64,000 nt of DNA. Origin: Bacillus sp. HNG (lineage in GTDB: Bacteria; Bacillota; Bacilli; Bacillales; Bacillaceae_L). The notes beneath the pieces are model-generated. The model was not told the DNA's origin and made no database searches. It saw nothing but the letters and a program-made list of their open reading frames with translations. The stretch covers positions 81,001 to 145,000 of the forward strand of contig NZ_QUQV01000011.1 of the NCBI RefSeq assembly GCF_003400205.1, in the 5' to 3' direction. Position numbers and translations under genes: made by a program. Of the stretch, positions 33,617 through 43,397 are shown piece by piece. Each line of letters begins with the position of its first letter. The stretch's first letter is position 1.

Positions 33617-34177
33617 ATGTTTAATAAATTGTTTTGTCGTTGAAAGAAAAATGAAACTTCTAAGCAGGAAGAAAAATACCCATCTGGAGAGTTATTACTC
33701 TCTGTCATTCAAAAAGAATACGACTATGAACTCACAAGGAAGTCTACTCTCGAAACAAGATCGGGAATTGTACTGACCCTTTCCCTAAGTATTCTTACCT
33801 TTATCGTTACTAATTTAAAAATGGATAAATTACTATTACTGGACACAGCAAAAGTAGGCATAATTATTTTTATTACATGCTTTATCTTAATTTCAATCAT
33901 TTCTTTTGTTTCATTAATCATTTCTCTGATTCTTCTTATAAAGGTTCTACTAACTTATGAGTATAAGAGATTAGATTTAGATGATTTCAATGAAGAGTAT
34001 GGTGCATATTCTAAAGATATTATTGCGATGGCTCTTACCAAAGAGTATAAAAAAATAGTTACAGAAAACCAAAAGGTGAACAATAATAAGACAAAATTTT
34101 ATAGAAGAGGAATTTATTCAACATTCTCTTTGGTAATATCGTCTTTAATATTGTACATTTTATCGTTGAGTTTATAA
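33617..34177 (+). pseudogene. Three-helix membrane protein gene with in-frame TGA at codon 9
   Basis: An ATG at 33617 follows AGGAGAATAAT. The frame MFNKLFCR meets TGA at 33641-33643 and then stays open for 177 codons: KKNETSKQEEKYPSGELLLS, a long helix (VIQKEYDYELTRKSTLETR), membrane helices near residues 60-75 and 88-115, a cytoplasmic helix (SKDIIAMALTKEYKKIVTEN) and a last membrane helix. This helix-TM-TM-helix-TM layout resembles SLATT or Pycsar-TM (DUF5706) effectors, by topology only. It is 13 bp from the next gene. The TGA makes it a probable nonsense mutant. Confidence 0.65.
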
Positions 34178-34189
34178 GGAGGTGTTAAT

Positions 34190-34378
34190 ATGACTAAAGA
34201 ATCTTTTGGAGATATAGCGAAGAAATTAGCTGGTCAACCAAATAAAAGTACAACATCTAATGAACCAATATTTAAAAGTAAACCATTACACGAAGGAACT
34301 GATTTCTTACCTAAGTTTAAATCAACTACCGAGTTCTTTGAAAGAAACAATTCTAATAAAACAGATTCAAATAACTAA
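34190..34378 (+). CDS. Small hydrophilic protein downstream of membrane protein
   Basis: A 62-aa acidic/basic disordered-looking protein (MTKESFGDIAKKLAGQPNKS ... ending NKTDSNN), rich in Asn, Ser and Lys. The start follows AAGGAGGTGTTAAT perfectly. It forms an operon with the interrupted membrane protein and is followed at once by a terminator. I do not recognise it. Confidence 0.7.
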   Translation: MTKESFGDIAKKLAGQPNKSTTSNEPIFKSKPLHEGTDFLPKFKSTTEFFERNNSNKTDSNN

Positions 34379-34380
34379 GA

Positions 34381-34404
34381 GCCGAGTTTTAACACTCGGC
34401 CTTA
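34381..34404 (+). terminator. Terminator of the two-gene membrane-protein operon
   Basis: GCCGAGT pairs with ACTCGGC around TTTAAC. Confidence 0.8.
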
Positions 34405-34490
34405 TTAAACTCTTCAAGACTAAGATGATAATTATATTTCGAAAGATCATCGATCACTTTTACCCTTCCCCTAAATAACCTTTAAATTAG

Positions 34491-37400
34491 CTATAGTCGA
34501 AAAAACTTAGCATTTTGCAACTCCTCTATTAACTTATTATAAGACATTACTTTAATCCCTTTCTTATCCTTATAAAGATATGGAGACACCATTTCTTCGT
34601 CAAGGACTATCAGTGGTTTTACGTTCCACTTACCTTTTAGGTTAATGCCAAATGTATTTAAGACTAATTTTATATTTGTTCTAATCCAATCCGTTCTTTT
34701 TAAATGTTTTTCCATTATAGATGGCTTCTTCTTTGTTCCGATAAACATATTGTTTAATTCGTAATTAATTTCATAGGGATTCCTTGCAACAGATAAGTCT
34801 TTACATTCTATTACATAAATTACTTTTTTCTTGGGATTAATCACCAATACATCAATATCCCCTAAGTCACCCTTCACCCCTTCTATTTTTTTATTACCGA
34901 ACTTTTTAACTCGACCTTTTGTAATTACAAAATCAAATGGAATGAATAGACTCTCTATTAAATCGTTAAATCTTTCGCCATTAATATTTTGGTATTTACT
35001 AATTAATCTCTTCATCTTTTCGCTTTTAGCTTTAAGTCTACCACCGAGACATAAATCTATAAGATGTCTTCCACAATAATACAAATGTCTGTTACTCCAA
35101 AGTACATTATCTCCATTTATAATAAAAGGTCTTCTTAAATAGGAAAGCTCTCTATTAAATTTCCATGGGAAAATATCTTCCTTTCGAAAACTATCAGGCG
35201 GTGATAGAAATTTTCTTCTTTCCTTTAAACATAAAATATTTAGCACGTTATTAATTGTTTGTATGTACATACTATATTTGCTTTGAAGTAGATTGTTAAA
35301 CTTTTCTATAGATAAACATTTAACCTCCGGACGAATTTCTCTCCCTATATCCGATACATTTGATATAAAATTAAAAAAGTCATTAAAACTAACACCGAAT
35401 TCAGCATCAACAATATCACTATCAATCTCGTCTTTGTTGCTATGAATCTTATCTTTCCATATAGAGTCATAACTTTCTATTGCATTATTTAAAGTCTCAG
35501 ATGAATGTTGTCTAAAGAATTTCGTACTTGCAGAAAAATATGCATTATCATGTTTTGTTCCAAGTCTCTGAGAAGGCAACATAGAAACCTGTAAATCGGC
35601 TAATTGATAATTAATAAGGTCGCTATTGTTTGCCCATTGAATTAACATTGAAGATAGGGCTATCAATCTATCAAAAATTTCTAAACTAAATACATTCGTA
35701 CCCTCTCTTGGCGGACAAGCACCGACGTATTCTATTAAGAAACGCAAACTAACTGATAACTTATTAAAGTTATTTAAGTCCTCATTTATTTTATCTATCA
35801 TACTTTTTCTATTAGAGAAACAATGAAGAGTAGTTGTTATTGTTATCCTTTTTTCTTCTCGTTTGTGGATTAATGCTTCATAATGAAGCATTAATATCTG
35901 TAGAATATGTTCAGGATCTTTTAACCCACTAATAATTCTTTCTATCTCTGAAAAGAGATAACCGACTACATTGTTAATTACCTCTTTTTGATTTTCTAAT
36001 TTACCGACTCCAAGACCCATTTTTTTACGTAACCATAGCCCAATATTATCTAATATCACGTTTTCATCAGCAGAATCAACAAACCTTAGTTTTGGAAATA
36101 TTCCAGGTTCAAATAATACCGAGATATTGTTCTGATTAAATACAAGTAACTTTTTCTTTGGCCCTAATGGAGAAACTTCATTGAGTAAATTTTCTACTGA
36201 TTTTGATAGACTTGCTCCTGAAAATTCTTCAATTGCTAATAAAATAGTTTTCATTAATTCTCGCTCACCAAAGTTTGTAGAGCCTTCTAAGTTTTTTGAA
36301 AATACATGATGAATATTTACGTATATTTTATTTCCTACAACCTCGAATGAGATTGGACTATTTGTTGTATTTTCTTTTGAAGGATTAACAGGTTCTATCC
36401 ACTGTTCAAATGGGTAGAGATTAACTTTAATTTCGAATATAGCTTCTGCAGAAATTACCCTGTTAATTTCTGCAGAAAATTGCCAGATCCAATATGCTAT
36501 CATATCTACAATTTGGCCATATATTGGATGCATTTGAGAACTTGTAATCCAAACTTTCCAATCATTTCCTTCTACAATGTAAGCTATATTATCGTTTGAA
36601 ATCCTTGGTGGTACAAATATTGGAATTCCACTATCTTCGTAAACCGACACAACTTCTGTTATATCCCTACCGTTTGGTAAAGGAACCCCATGTGGTCTAA
36701 TCATTCTATGGGTTTCTTCTATTAAATCCCTTCCCTCACCAACTGAAAAATAAACAGAATTTGGAGCTACTTCATCAGATAAATAAAAACTCTTGTCGTT
36801 AAACCTATAAATACTATATGTATCTAAAAAGCCCATTGAAAAAACTTTTGAATTATTATTTAAGTTATTATGTGCTTTTGCATACTTATATAGATGAAGT
36901 GGATCCCCTCCCTCTAAGAAAGCAACTATTTCTAAATCGCTAACTGACATCAAAAGGTGAGTTTCATCTACCAGTCTATTTAATCCTAAGGACATAGATC
37001 TACCAGCAGGCTGTAGTAATATTAATGTAAAGACATCTTTTAGACTTGGATTTTTCTCTTTAAGATGTTTTTTTACTTCTAAAGCTCTTCTTTCGAAATA
37101 TTGATCAAATTGAATGTTTCCGTCATACACTATACTTGGATCATAGTTTTCAAAATCATCAGTATGCATTTGAACATACATTAATTTATCGCTATCAAAA
37201 GTAAACATTCTCTCCTCAAAAAACGGCTTCTCCTCATTTGAAAAAGGAGGCAACATATTTTTTGCCTTTTTAATACCCATCCTGTTAAGTAAGTCATCGG
37301 TTGTAGACCATAATTTCCTTTTAAAACTATTTTCCAATTCATCTACAAAACCATGCTTTAAAGCGATTTTTATTAGTGCGTGTCTAAGTGTACCTAACAA

Positions 37401-38132
37401 ATCACAAGGCATCGAAACTACAATTTTGTTTTCATGTCGTAAAAATGGCTTTTGATGTAATAAATGATTGTCTTTTGAATATTCATTGAAATCTACATCA
37501 CCAAAATGTATAAGGAACTCTTCAATACATTGAATGTCAGCTTCTTTTTCATTTAATAAACTTTCAATTTCTTCTATATTTAAAGTCACTGCTTTTTTTA
37601 GTTCCACTTCAATTTTTGGATGTGGTAACTGGATTTCTTTTTGAACTACTTTACTTTCAACTCCATAATTTAAACTCGCCTTTTCAGCCATGGTATTACT
37701 TATAACTAAAAATAAAGTAGCAACATTGTAAGCCTCTTTGTAGAAATCCTCATATTCTGGTTTGTATTCACTGAGAAAAATTGACTTTAATAAATGTTTT
37801 AAAATGAATGTACCTTGCTCTGTAATTCCAGGAAAAACAGTATAACTCCCCCCAAAAAATGCAATAGATTCTGTAAACATCTGTTCAAATGGATCTTCAT
37901 ATACTGAAACACCATCGAGACCGTATAAACTCCCGTTATAAATAGACTTTATTCGAGACTTTGAAATGTTGGGTTTTTTCTCTATATATTCACAAGAACA
38001 AATAGTAAATGCCATTGCCTCAAACCTCATAAGTTTGTTTGCATTCATTGGCATTAACTGGCATGCTGAATTTATAATTAGTAAACTGAATACATCATAA
38101 TTTTCTATTGTCGCTTTTAATTTTTGAAACAT
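34491..38132 (-). CDS. Very large protein with C-terminal PD-(D/E)XK nuclease motif
   Basis: A 1213-aa cytoplasmic protein without a recognisable family over most of its length. Near residues 1075-1115 it has SLFIPFDFVITKGRVKK, then GDLGDIDVLVINPKKKVIYV and IECKDLS, the D...(E/D)xK core of PD-(D/E)XK nucleases. The preceding 1000 residues are mixed alpha/beta with no Walker motif, zinc cluster or membrane segment that I can see. The start at 38132 follows GAAAGGTGATTAT. It is monocistronic. Large single-gene nucleases of this kind on islands are often anti-phage, which is inference here. Confidence 0.82.
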   Translation of the reverse strand: MFQKLKATIENYDVFSLLIINSACQLMPMNANKLMRFEAMAFTICSCEYIEKKPNISKSRIKSIYNGSLYGLDGVSVYEDPFEQMFTESIAFFGGSYTVFPGITEQGTFILKHLLKSIFLSEYKPEYEDFYKEAYNVATLFLVISNTMAEKASLNYGVESKVVQKEIQLPHPKIEVELKKAVTLNIEEIESLLNEKEADIQCIEEFLIHFGDVDFNEYSKDNHLLHQKPFLRHENKIVVSMPCDLLGTLRHALIKIALKHGFVDELENSFKRKLWSTTDDLLNRMGIKKAKNMLPPFSNEEKPFFEERMFTFDSDKLMYVQMHTDDFENYDPSIVYDGNIQFDQYFERRALEVKKHLKEKNPSLKDVFTLILLQPAGRSMSLGLNRLVDETHLLMSVSDLEIVAFLEGGDPLHLYKYAKAHNNLNNNSKVFSMGFLDTYSIYRFNDKSFYLSDEVAPNSVYFSVGEGRDLIEETHRMIRPHGVPLPNGRDITEVVSVYEDSGIPIFVPPRISNDNIAYIVEGNDWKVWITSSQMHPIYGQIVDMIAYWIWQFSAEINRVISAEAIFEIKVNLYPFEQWIEPVNPSKENTTNSPISFEVVGNKIYVNIHHVFSKNLEGSTNFGERELMKTILLAIEEFSGASLSKSVENLLNEVSPLGPKKKLLVFNQNNISVLFEPGIFPKLRFVDSADENVILDNIGLWLRKKMGLGVGKLENQKEVINNVVGYLFSEIERIISGLKDPEHILQILMLHYEALIHKREEKRITITTTLHCFSNRKSMIDKINEDLNNFNKLSVSLRFLIEYVGACPPREGTNVFSLEIFDRLIALSSMLIQWANNSDLINYQLADLQVSMLPSQRLGTKHDNAYFSASTKFFRQHSSETLNNAIESYDSIWKDKIHSNKDEIDSDIVDAEFGVSFNDFFNFISNVSDIGREIRPEVKCLSIEKFNNLLQSKYSMYIQTINNVLNILCLKERRKFLSPPDSFRKEDIFPWKFNRELSYLRRPFIINGDNVLWSNRHLYYCGRHLIDLCLGGRLKAKSEKMKRLISKYQNINGERFNDLIESLFIPFDFVITKGRVKKFGNKKIEGVKGDLGDIDVLVINPKKKVIYVIECKDLSVARNPYEINYELNNMFIGTKKKPSIMEKHLKRTDWIRTNIKLVLNTFGINLKGKWNVKPLIVLDEEMVSPYLYKDKKGIKVMSYNKLIEELQNAKFFRL

Positions 38133-38449
38133 ATAATCACCTTTCATTAGGAACAATTAATTGTTTAAAAATCTTGAAAATTAAGCACTGACCCCATCTA
38201 AAATAATCGGGCAAGTGCTTATAATATCAGTTAAACATTATTTGGTAATTAACTTTATGGTATCATATTTATTAGACAAACTTCACTTAAACCCCACAAA
38301 TTTTTACATTTTTTTCTGATATTTCATTATGCGAAAAGGAATAAATGTAGTTATTTTCGGACATTTCTTTCCTTCAACATTTAATAACTAATAAAAGGCT
38401 CACTATTAATTCTTATATCAGATGTGTAATACAAATTAAAAAATAAAAA

Positions 38450-38474
38450 GATCCAGATATATACCATCTGGATC
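38450..38474 (-). terminator. Terminator after the 327-aa membrane protein
   Basis: GATCCAGAT pairs with ATCTGGATC; the minus-strand side continues TTTTTATTTTTT. Confidence 0.85.
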
Positions 38475-38498
38475 AAGTAATTATGACTGAAATAAATT

Positions 38499-38526
38499 AA
38501 TGGTGAAAAGGTTACTTTTCACCATT
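38499..38526. terminator. Second perfect hairpin
   Basis: AATGGTGAAAAG pairs perfectly with CTTTTCACCATT around GTTA. It lies 24 bp from the other hairpin and forms a tandem terminator on the minus strand. Confidence 0.65.
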
Positions 38527-38591
38527 AACTTTGATAAAGTAATTTATTTATGTTTTCCCATAATCCATATATCTGGAATTTTTTCTAAATT

Positions 38592-39575
38592 CTACCTTCT
38601 CCAATATCCTCCTCCCTCTTCCTTTGATAAATTCACCTCAGTGTCCCCGTCTCCATCAATCCATATTTCAGATCCGTCTGGTAAAGTGCGGATGTGAGGA
38701 TCTACAAATTCTAAACCTTCGCTTGAAAATTCAAGAGAATTTAAAGCATCTAAATTCATTCCCTCTAACGCATCTACCGCTTCCGCAATTGCTCCTATAC
38801 CTAAGAATCCTACCCCTAACATTAATCCACTTTTTACTACTTTTTGAGGATCTTCATTTATGATACCTTTTGCAAAATTAAAGCTGTGTCGAATTGGAGC
38901 AGTCAAAATAGCAAAACTACCATCAATAATCTTATCTTCAAGTGTCGATTTTTTTATTTGTTCATGTTTCCTTATCTCCACGTCACATTTGTTTATTTCT
39001 GCAAAAATGCTATTCTTTATTTTTTGACAATGAAGTTCGATACTTTTAAGATAAGATAGCCTATGATTATATATCTTCTTAAAATTTTTCTCATAACCAA
39101 ATTTTTCAGATTCACTTTTAATGATTGCCATTGTCTTAGTAGCATTTTCCTCTTGGTGATTATAATAGTTTATCGCATCATAAAGAGATTGTTTAAACCA
39201 TATTATTTTTTTTATTTGTCTAAGTGCATCTCCCTTAATTCGCAAGTAATCACTTTTATAGTAACCAAATCCCTCTGGTTCCGAATTTGAATCATTCTTT
39301 GTAAGTGTATAGTTCATAAATGCCTTGGCTTTAATATCAATATAATTAAAGTAGGTTGTATACGTTTTATCCATTTTTATGTATATTTTCTGTAAGTGGG
39401 ATATTTTAGTAGTTGAGTATTGTTCATTTTTGTAATATCTATTTACTTTTCTTTTATAGTAGGATCTGACCTGGAATTTTTTTATAGTATGTATAGTTCC
39501 GATAAAAAAAACAATGAACAATACAGCAAATAAACTTATTATATAAAAAAGTTCTTTTGATGATAGATTAGCCAA
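38592..39575 (-). CDS. Hypothetical protein with N-terminal membrane helix and coiled coil
   Basis: A 327-aa protein starting at TTG after GAGAGGTAGGGAAAAA. Seen: one membrane helix (residues 8-28), a long helical charged region to about residue 215, a Gly/Ala-rich hydrophobic stretch (SGLMLGVGFLGIGAIAEAVD, about 250-270), and a C-terminal tail with VDPHIRTLPDGSEIWIDGDG followed by GGGYWRR. The tail looks like a compact aspartate- and glycine-rich repeat seen at the ends of other proteins. I cannot assign a function. It is monocistronic. Confidence 0.75.
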   Translation of the reverse strand: MANLSSKELFYIISLFAVLFIVFFIGTIHTIKKFQVRSYYKRKVNRYYKNEQYSTTKISHLQKIYIKMDKTYTTYFNYIDIKAKAFMNYTLTKNDSNSEPEGFGYYKSDYLRIKGDALRQIKKIIWFKQSLYDAINYYNHQEENATKTMAIIKSESEKFGYEKNFKKIYNHRLSYLKSIELHCQKIKNSIFAEINKCDVEIRKHEQIKKSTLEDKIIDGSFAILTAPIRHSFNFAKGIINEDPQKVVKSGLMLGVGFLGIGAIAEAVDALEGMNLDALNSLEFSSEGLEFVDPHIRTLPDGSEIWIDGDGDTEVNLSKEEGGGYWRR

Positions 39576-40288
39576 TTATTTTTCCCTACCTCTCCATAGC
39601 TAAATATTTTATGAGACTATTAATAATTTCCTCCATAAGAGTATCATATTCCAACAATATCTATCAAAGAAATATAAAAAAGATAGGGTTATTTGTGAGG
39701 CTATTTCAAGATGCAAAAGGGTTGAGAAATACGGAGGAGATTTAGATTTCCATTATAAGCAAGATAAGGGACTCTCTTTACTAAATAAACTTTCCTACAG
39801 CAAGAGAGTTGCTGAATTATCAGAGAACCAAGGCATTCGAGATCTATAAAATGAAAGCAAAGGGTATATACCCATCTATGAAAAGTACAATATCGCTCTA
39901 CAGAGATATTACTTAATTCTTGGAATACCAAAATAATAAATATTAATTTCGATAAACCAGTAAGTTTAGGCAGGCACTCGATGTCTGCTTTCTTATTACA
40001 TGTTTACTTTTCCCGATTGTGTCAAGTCTACTGGTGTGGGATAAACTTCGTCTACCTTTACCTCCCGCTATAATCATTCGATTGAGGGTTTGATTAATAT
40101 TTATCTTTTTGCTCGCCATATATTTTTATGTGGCTTTTGTTTGGCACTTCTCGAAAAGTATGATATGGTGTTTTTTTCTTCTTTTTATTAATAGGATACC
40201 CCAATTCTTTTAAAATCTCGTCTATCCGTAATTCATAATGTGTATATTTTTCATTATTTATTGATGCAAGTTTAATCTTCTTTTTAAG
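39576..40288. other. Long region with only decayed coding traces
   Basis: About 710 bp with no intact gene. The plus strand at roughly 39789-39915 carries a broken frame reading NFPTARELLNYQRTKAFEIY then KMKAKGIYPSMKSTISLYRD, which looks like a helix-turn-helix fragment. It has stops upstream and no start. Confidence 0.45.
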
Positions 40289-40693
40289 TTACGTTAATTC
40301 TTCATGTAATTCAGTCTTATTATTTTTTTGGTTGATTAAATTCTTACACTTTTTAATTTCATCTTCCGATACCTTAGCAATCTCTTTTAATAGATTCTCC
40401 TTATATACTTTGTGTAACTTTCTGACCATTACAACTGATTTATATTTCAATCCTTTTGGTTGACCAATATACACTGTATCTTTCCCTTGCTTCTCAGGTA
40501 ACTTAATCTGATTTCTTCTATGTTTTCCTCGATTTATTTTTTCCACATTAGCCCTATAATGAATACTGGAGATTTCTTCACTATTCGCTTTTCTTAGTTG
40601 TGCAAGTATAAAATAATCCTCTAAAACCTCTAAACAAAGAGCTGGTACAACCTTTTGATCTTTAGTCTTAATTAAATAAATAGAGCTTTTCAT
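40289..40693 (-). CDS. PemK/MazF-like protein
   Basis: A 134-aa protein whose layout resembles the PemK/MazF fold: an opening strand pair (IYLIKTKDQKVVPALCLEVL), AQLRKANSEE, a basic KINRGKHRRNQIKLPEKQGK region, VYIGQPKGLKYKSVVMVRKL and a final SEDEIKKCKNLI helix like that of MazF family members. No antitoxin gene is adjacent, so an active toxin is doubtful. RBS GGGGGTGGTTGA. Confidence 0.55.
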   Translation of the reverse strand: MKSSIYLIKTKDQKVVPALCLEVLEDYFILAQLRKANSEEISSIHYRANVEKINRGKHRRNQIKLPEKQGKDTVYIGQPKGLKYKSVVMVRKLHKVYKENLLKEIAKVSEDEIKKCKNLINQKNNKTELHEELT

Positions 40694-41016
40694 TCAACCA
40701 CCCCCAACTCGAATATTCTTACCAGTATACTAAATTAATTTAATTTTACCATTATTTTTAAAATCAGTCCCGAATTCATTCAACTGGTCGTCTATTCCAT
40801 AAGGTGTGAAAATAATGATACATCCTAAAATCACAATTTAATACTTTTGGTATATCTCACTATAGAAGTTTCGAATCCTATGATTTTGCGACACAATACC
40901 TGTACGATTTGAAGCATTTAAAATTAATTGTTCTAACACATTTTCCCCCGCTAATAATGTTACTGTTATAATAGTTTTATATCCCACTAACCAAATTTCA
41001 AGAAAGGAAGAGTTAG

Positions 41017-41865
41017 ATGAAATATGAATATGAAGACCGTGCAATAGCATTTTTAGATTTTCTTGGATTTAGGAATATTGTTTCCAAGACTATCGTTTCT
41101 GCCAACGAGCGTATTAACCTATTATCAACACTACAAAATATCGCTAATTCCCTTACAGTAAATCCAAGTCAAGAAGAAGAGGAAGAATTCTTTAGAAAAT
41201 ATGAGGAGAGTTCAGGGAGTAAACTTGACGATCCAGAAGATATTATGAGGAATCATCCAATGTTAAACGATCCTAAATTTATTGAAACAGTAAATTATTT
41301 TGGAGATGATGAAGATACAGATCTCTCAACCATTGATAGAAAAGTCACAATTTTTTCGGATAGTATTATCATATCCTATCCAATTGATAGAATGTATGCA
41401 TTATTATTTGAAATTCAGCATGTAGCACAGGTGCTTTCAACATGTGGGTATATGGTTAGAGGTGGCATCACATTTGGCAAACTTTATCACAGTGAAAGTA
41501 TTGTCGTTGGACCTGCAATGATAGAAGCCTATGATTTAGAAAGTTCTGAAGCCGATACTCCAAGGATAATTTTAAACAAAGAATATCTGAATAAAGCGTC
41601 AGAATATAATGACCAATATAAGTTATATGTTGATTTCATGAAGTCAATTAAATTAGATGAAGACGGTTATAACTTTATTGATTTTACTGTACTGGCCGCA
41701 CCTGGCTCATTTAATATATTAGGCGAAAGAATCAATAAAGATTTAGAAGAAATTGCAATTAAGTTAGAAGATAGTGGTAACTCTGCTGAATCAATTAAAA
41801 AGTTAAATAACTTAAAAGAAAAAAATGAATGGGCAAAACGGTTAATTGAACCACTCCTAACTTAA
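41017..41865 (+). CDS. Pycsar-like class III nucleotide cyclase homologue
   Basis: A 282-aa protein with a class III cyclase-like fold. The first metal Asp is D14 in AFLDFLGF, the second D115 in TIFSDSIIISYP. Further family-like elements are GYMVRGGITFGKLYH, VVGPAMIEAYDLES and TPRIIL. This architecture matches the PycC-type cyclases that make cUMP or cCMP during phage infection. No effector is adjacent; the nearest candidate is the interrupted membrane protein at 33617. A large acidic insertion (residues 50-105) separates the two metal motifs. RBS AAGGAAGAGTTAG; own terminator. Confidence 0.75.
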   Translation: MKYEYEDRAIAFLDFLGFRNIVSKTIVSANERINLLSTLQNIANSLTVNPSQEEEEEFFRKYEESSGSKLDDPEDIMRNHPMLNDPKFIETVNYFGDDEDTDLSTIDRKVTIFSDSIIISYPIDRMYALLFEIQHVAQVLSTCGYMVRGGITFGKLYHSESIVVGPAMIEAYDLESSEADTPRIILNKEYLNKASEYNDQYKLYVDFMKSIKLDEDGYNFIDFTVLAAPGSFNILGERINKDLEEIAIKLEDSGNSAESIKKLNNLKEKNEWAKRLIEPLLT

Positions 41866-41869
41866 CCTT

Positions 41870-41912
41870 TAAAAAGGATTTTTTTATCCCTAAGCTAAAA
41901 AAATCCTTTTTT
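41870..41912 (+). terminator. Terminator after cyclase gene
   Basis: AAAAAGGATTTTTTT pairs with AAAAAAATCCTTTTT. Confidence 0.85.
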
Positions 41913-42112
41913 CATAATTCTTAGTTATGAAGTCAGTTGTAAATTTCACCAGAAATAAGAATGAGAGTTCACATCATTTTGAAAGAAAACAAGCGATTCT
42001 AAACTTTATACATAACTTTTATAACCGATTTAATAAGAGTTTTGTAAATCTACTTTACAATTTAACAGGAAATGAAAAAATGTAGGTTACTTGAAGGATC
42101 TGCCTGTATTTT

Positions 42113-43312
42113 TTATCTATTACTCTTCCGAAATTCATCTCTAACTAAAGCATATTTTATAACTCTACCAAAAAATGATTTCATTTCTTCATCCGAGAAT
42201 TGTATATTTTTCGAGTTCTCAAACCTACCAAGAAATACTCGGTTCTTGTCATAAAGCAATTCTGGAGCATGCATTTTTATATACTCGATAACCAACGACT
42301 TTTTTACACTTCCTTTATTTCCATTTGTTAATTTCCCATCATGCCATATTACATATCCAATGTCTCCATCCTTTTTGATAAACCTATCTAAATTAAGTTG
42401 TAAGGAGTTATGACTTTTTTCAAAGTCATCTATAGCGATTACTAAAAAGCTATGCCCTTTTGGATTACCAAAAACAGGATGGTTCTCCGCTTTCATTTGT
42501 CCCAAAACTGCCATACTAATGATTTGAGTATTGTTTTCATCATCTTTTATTAGTACATATCTGTAATCTCCTATCCAGCTTCCACCTGCAACATTTCCGA
42601 AACGTGCATACCTTATCCCCCCATCTTTTATTACTTTTACTCCTTGGTAAATACCAGGGGGGATAGTGTCTCTTGAATCTTGAAGACAACCAGATAGATT
42701 CATAATAAACTCTTGAAGAGAAGGGTCTGTTCCTTCTCCTATCCAGACATTATCTAAAAATTGCTGATATATTTCTTTCTTTCTTAAAAATTCAAAATTA
42801 GGTCTTTCCCAAATATACGGTTCATTCATGTTATATTCTAAAGTATTATTTTCAAGTAATTCCTGATATGTTGGAATCTTAGCCAAAGAGACATATTGAT
42901 CCTCCTTTTCATTCCATCCATACCATTCCATCTTATTACCATTTGTAAGTACAAGAGCATCTGCCAGTACAATCTGATCGTATCTTACTGCTTGTTCAAA
43001 AACATCATCTGTTAATTCTACATTAGGGCTTTTACATTCAATAAGAATAACAGGATACAAACCATCCTCTTCTTTACGATATACGATTATATCCGCTCTA
43101 CCCTTAGCCCCCTTTTTAAAATACGTCATAGGTTCTTCGAGCATAATCATTTCTTTTGGAACTTTCAATTTGTCTTGGAGAAACGAAACCATTCTTTGCC
43201 TAACAACCTCTTCAGGTGTTTTGAGAATTAAAATATTTCTTATTGGGTCAAGAAAACACTGCTTATTCTTCCTTTTATATTCAACAGGAAGAGGGTACTT
43301 ATCAAGTAACAT
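42113..43312 (-). CDS. HsdR N-terminal-domain nuclease-like protein (intact copy)
   Basis: A 399-aa protein. Residues 30-125 form a type I restriction HsdR N-terminal (HSDR_N) nuclease core: PEEVVRQRMVSFLQDKL, GRADIIVYRKEED (D74) and PVILIECKSPNVELTDD (E92, K94), followed by VLADALVLTNGNKMEWYGW. The rest is a unique C-terminal domain ending SFFGRVIKYALVRDEFRKS. The start at 43312 follows GGAGGTAAGCTTA. No helicase, HsdS or HsdM genes are present, so it is a stand-alone nuclease-like protein. It follows a ribbon-helix-helix gene by 85 bp and has a broken near-copy at 46726. Confidence 0.85.
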   Translation of the reverse strand: MLLDKYPLPVEYKRKNKQCFLDPIRNILILKTPEEVVRQRMVSFLQDKLKVPKEMIMLEEPMTYFKKGAKGRADIIVYRKEEDGLYPVILIECKSPNVELTDDVFEQAVRYDQIVLADALVLTNGNKMEWYGWNEKEDQYVSLAKIPTYQELLENNTLEYNMNEPYIWERPNFEFLRKKEIYQQFLDNVWIGEGTDPSLQEFIMNLSGCLQDSRDTIPPGIYQGVKVIKDGGIRYARFGNVAGGSWIGDYRYVLIKDDENNTQIISMAVLGQMKAENHPVFGNPKGHSFLVIAIDDFEKSHNSLQLNLDRFIKKDGDIGYVIWHDGKLTNGNKGSVKKSLVIEYIKMHAPELLYDKNRVFLGRFENSKNIQFSDEEMKSFFGRVIKYALVRDEFRKSNR

Positions 43313-43397
43313 TAAGCTTACCTCCATTAATTGTGATAAAACTCCTCCAGTTTTAAAATATTTTTGTGTAATTTTCTATATTCGACTTTTAATTCCT

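Noticed and set aside
33641..33643. Selenocysteine reading of the TGA in the membrane-protein gene
   Set aside because: No SECIS-like hairpin follows and no selenoprotein context is visible; a nonsense mutation is simpler.
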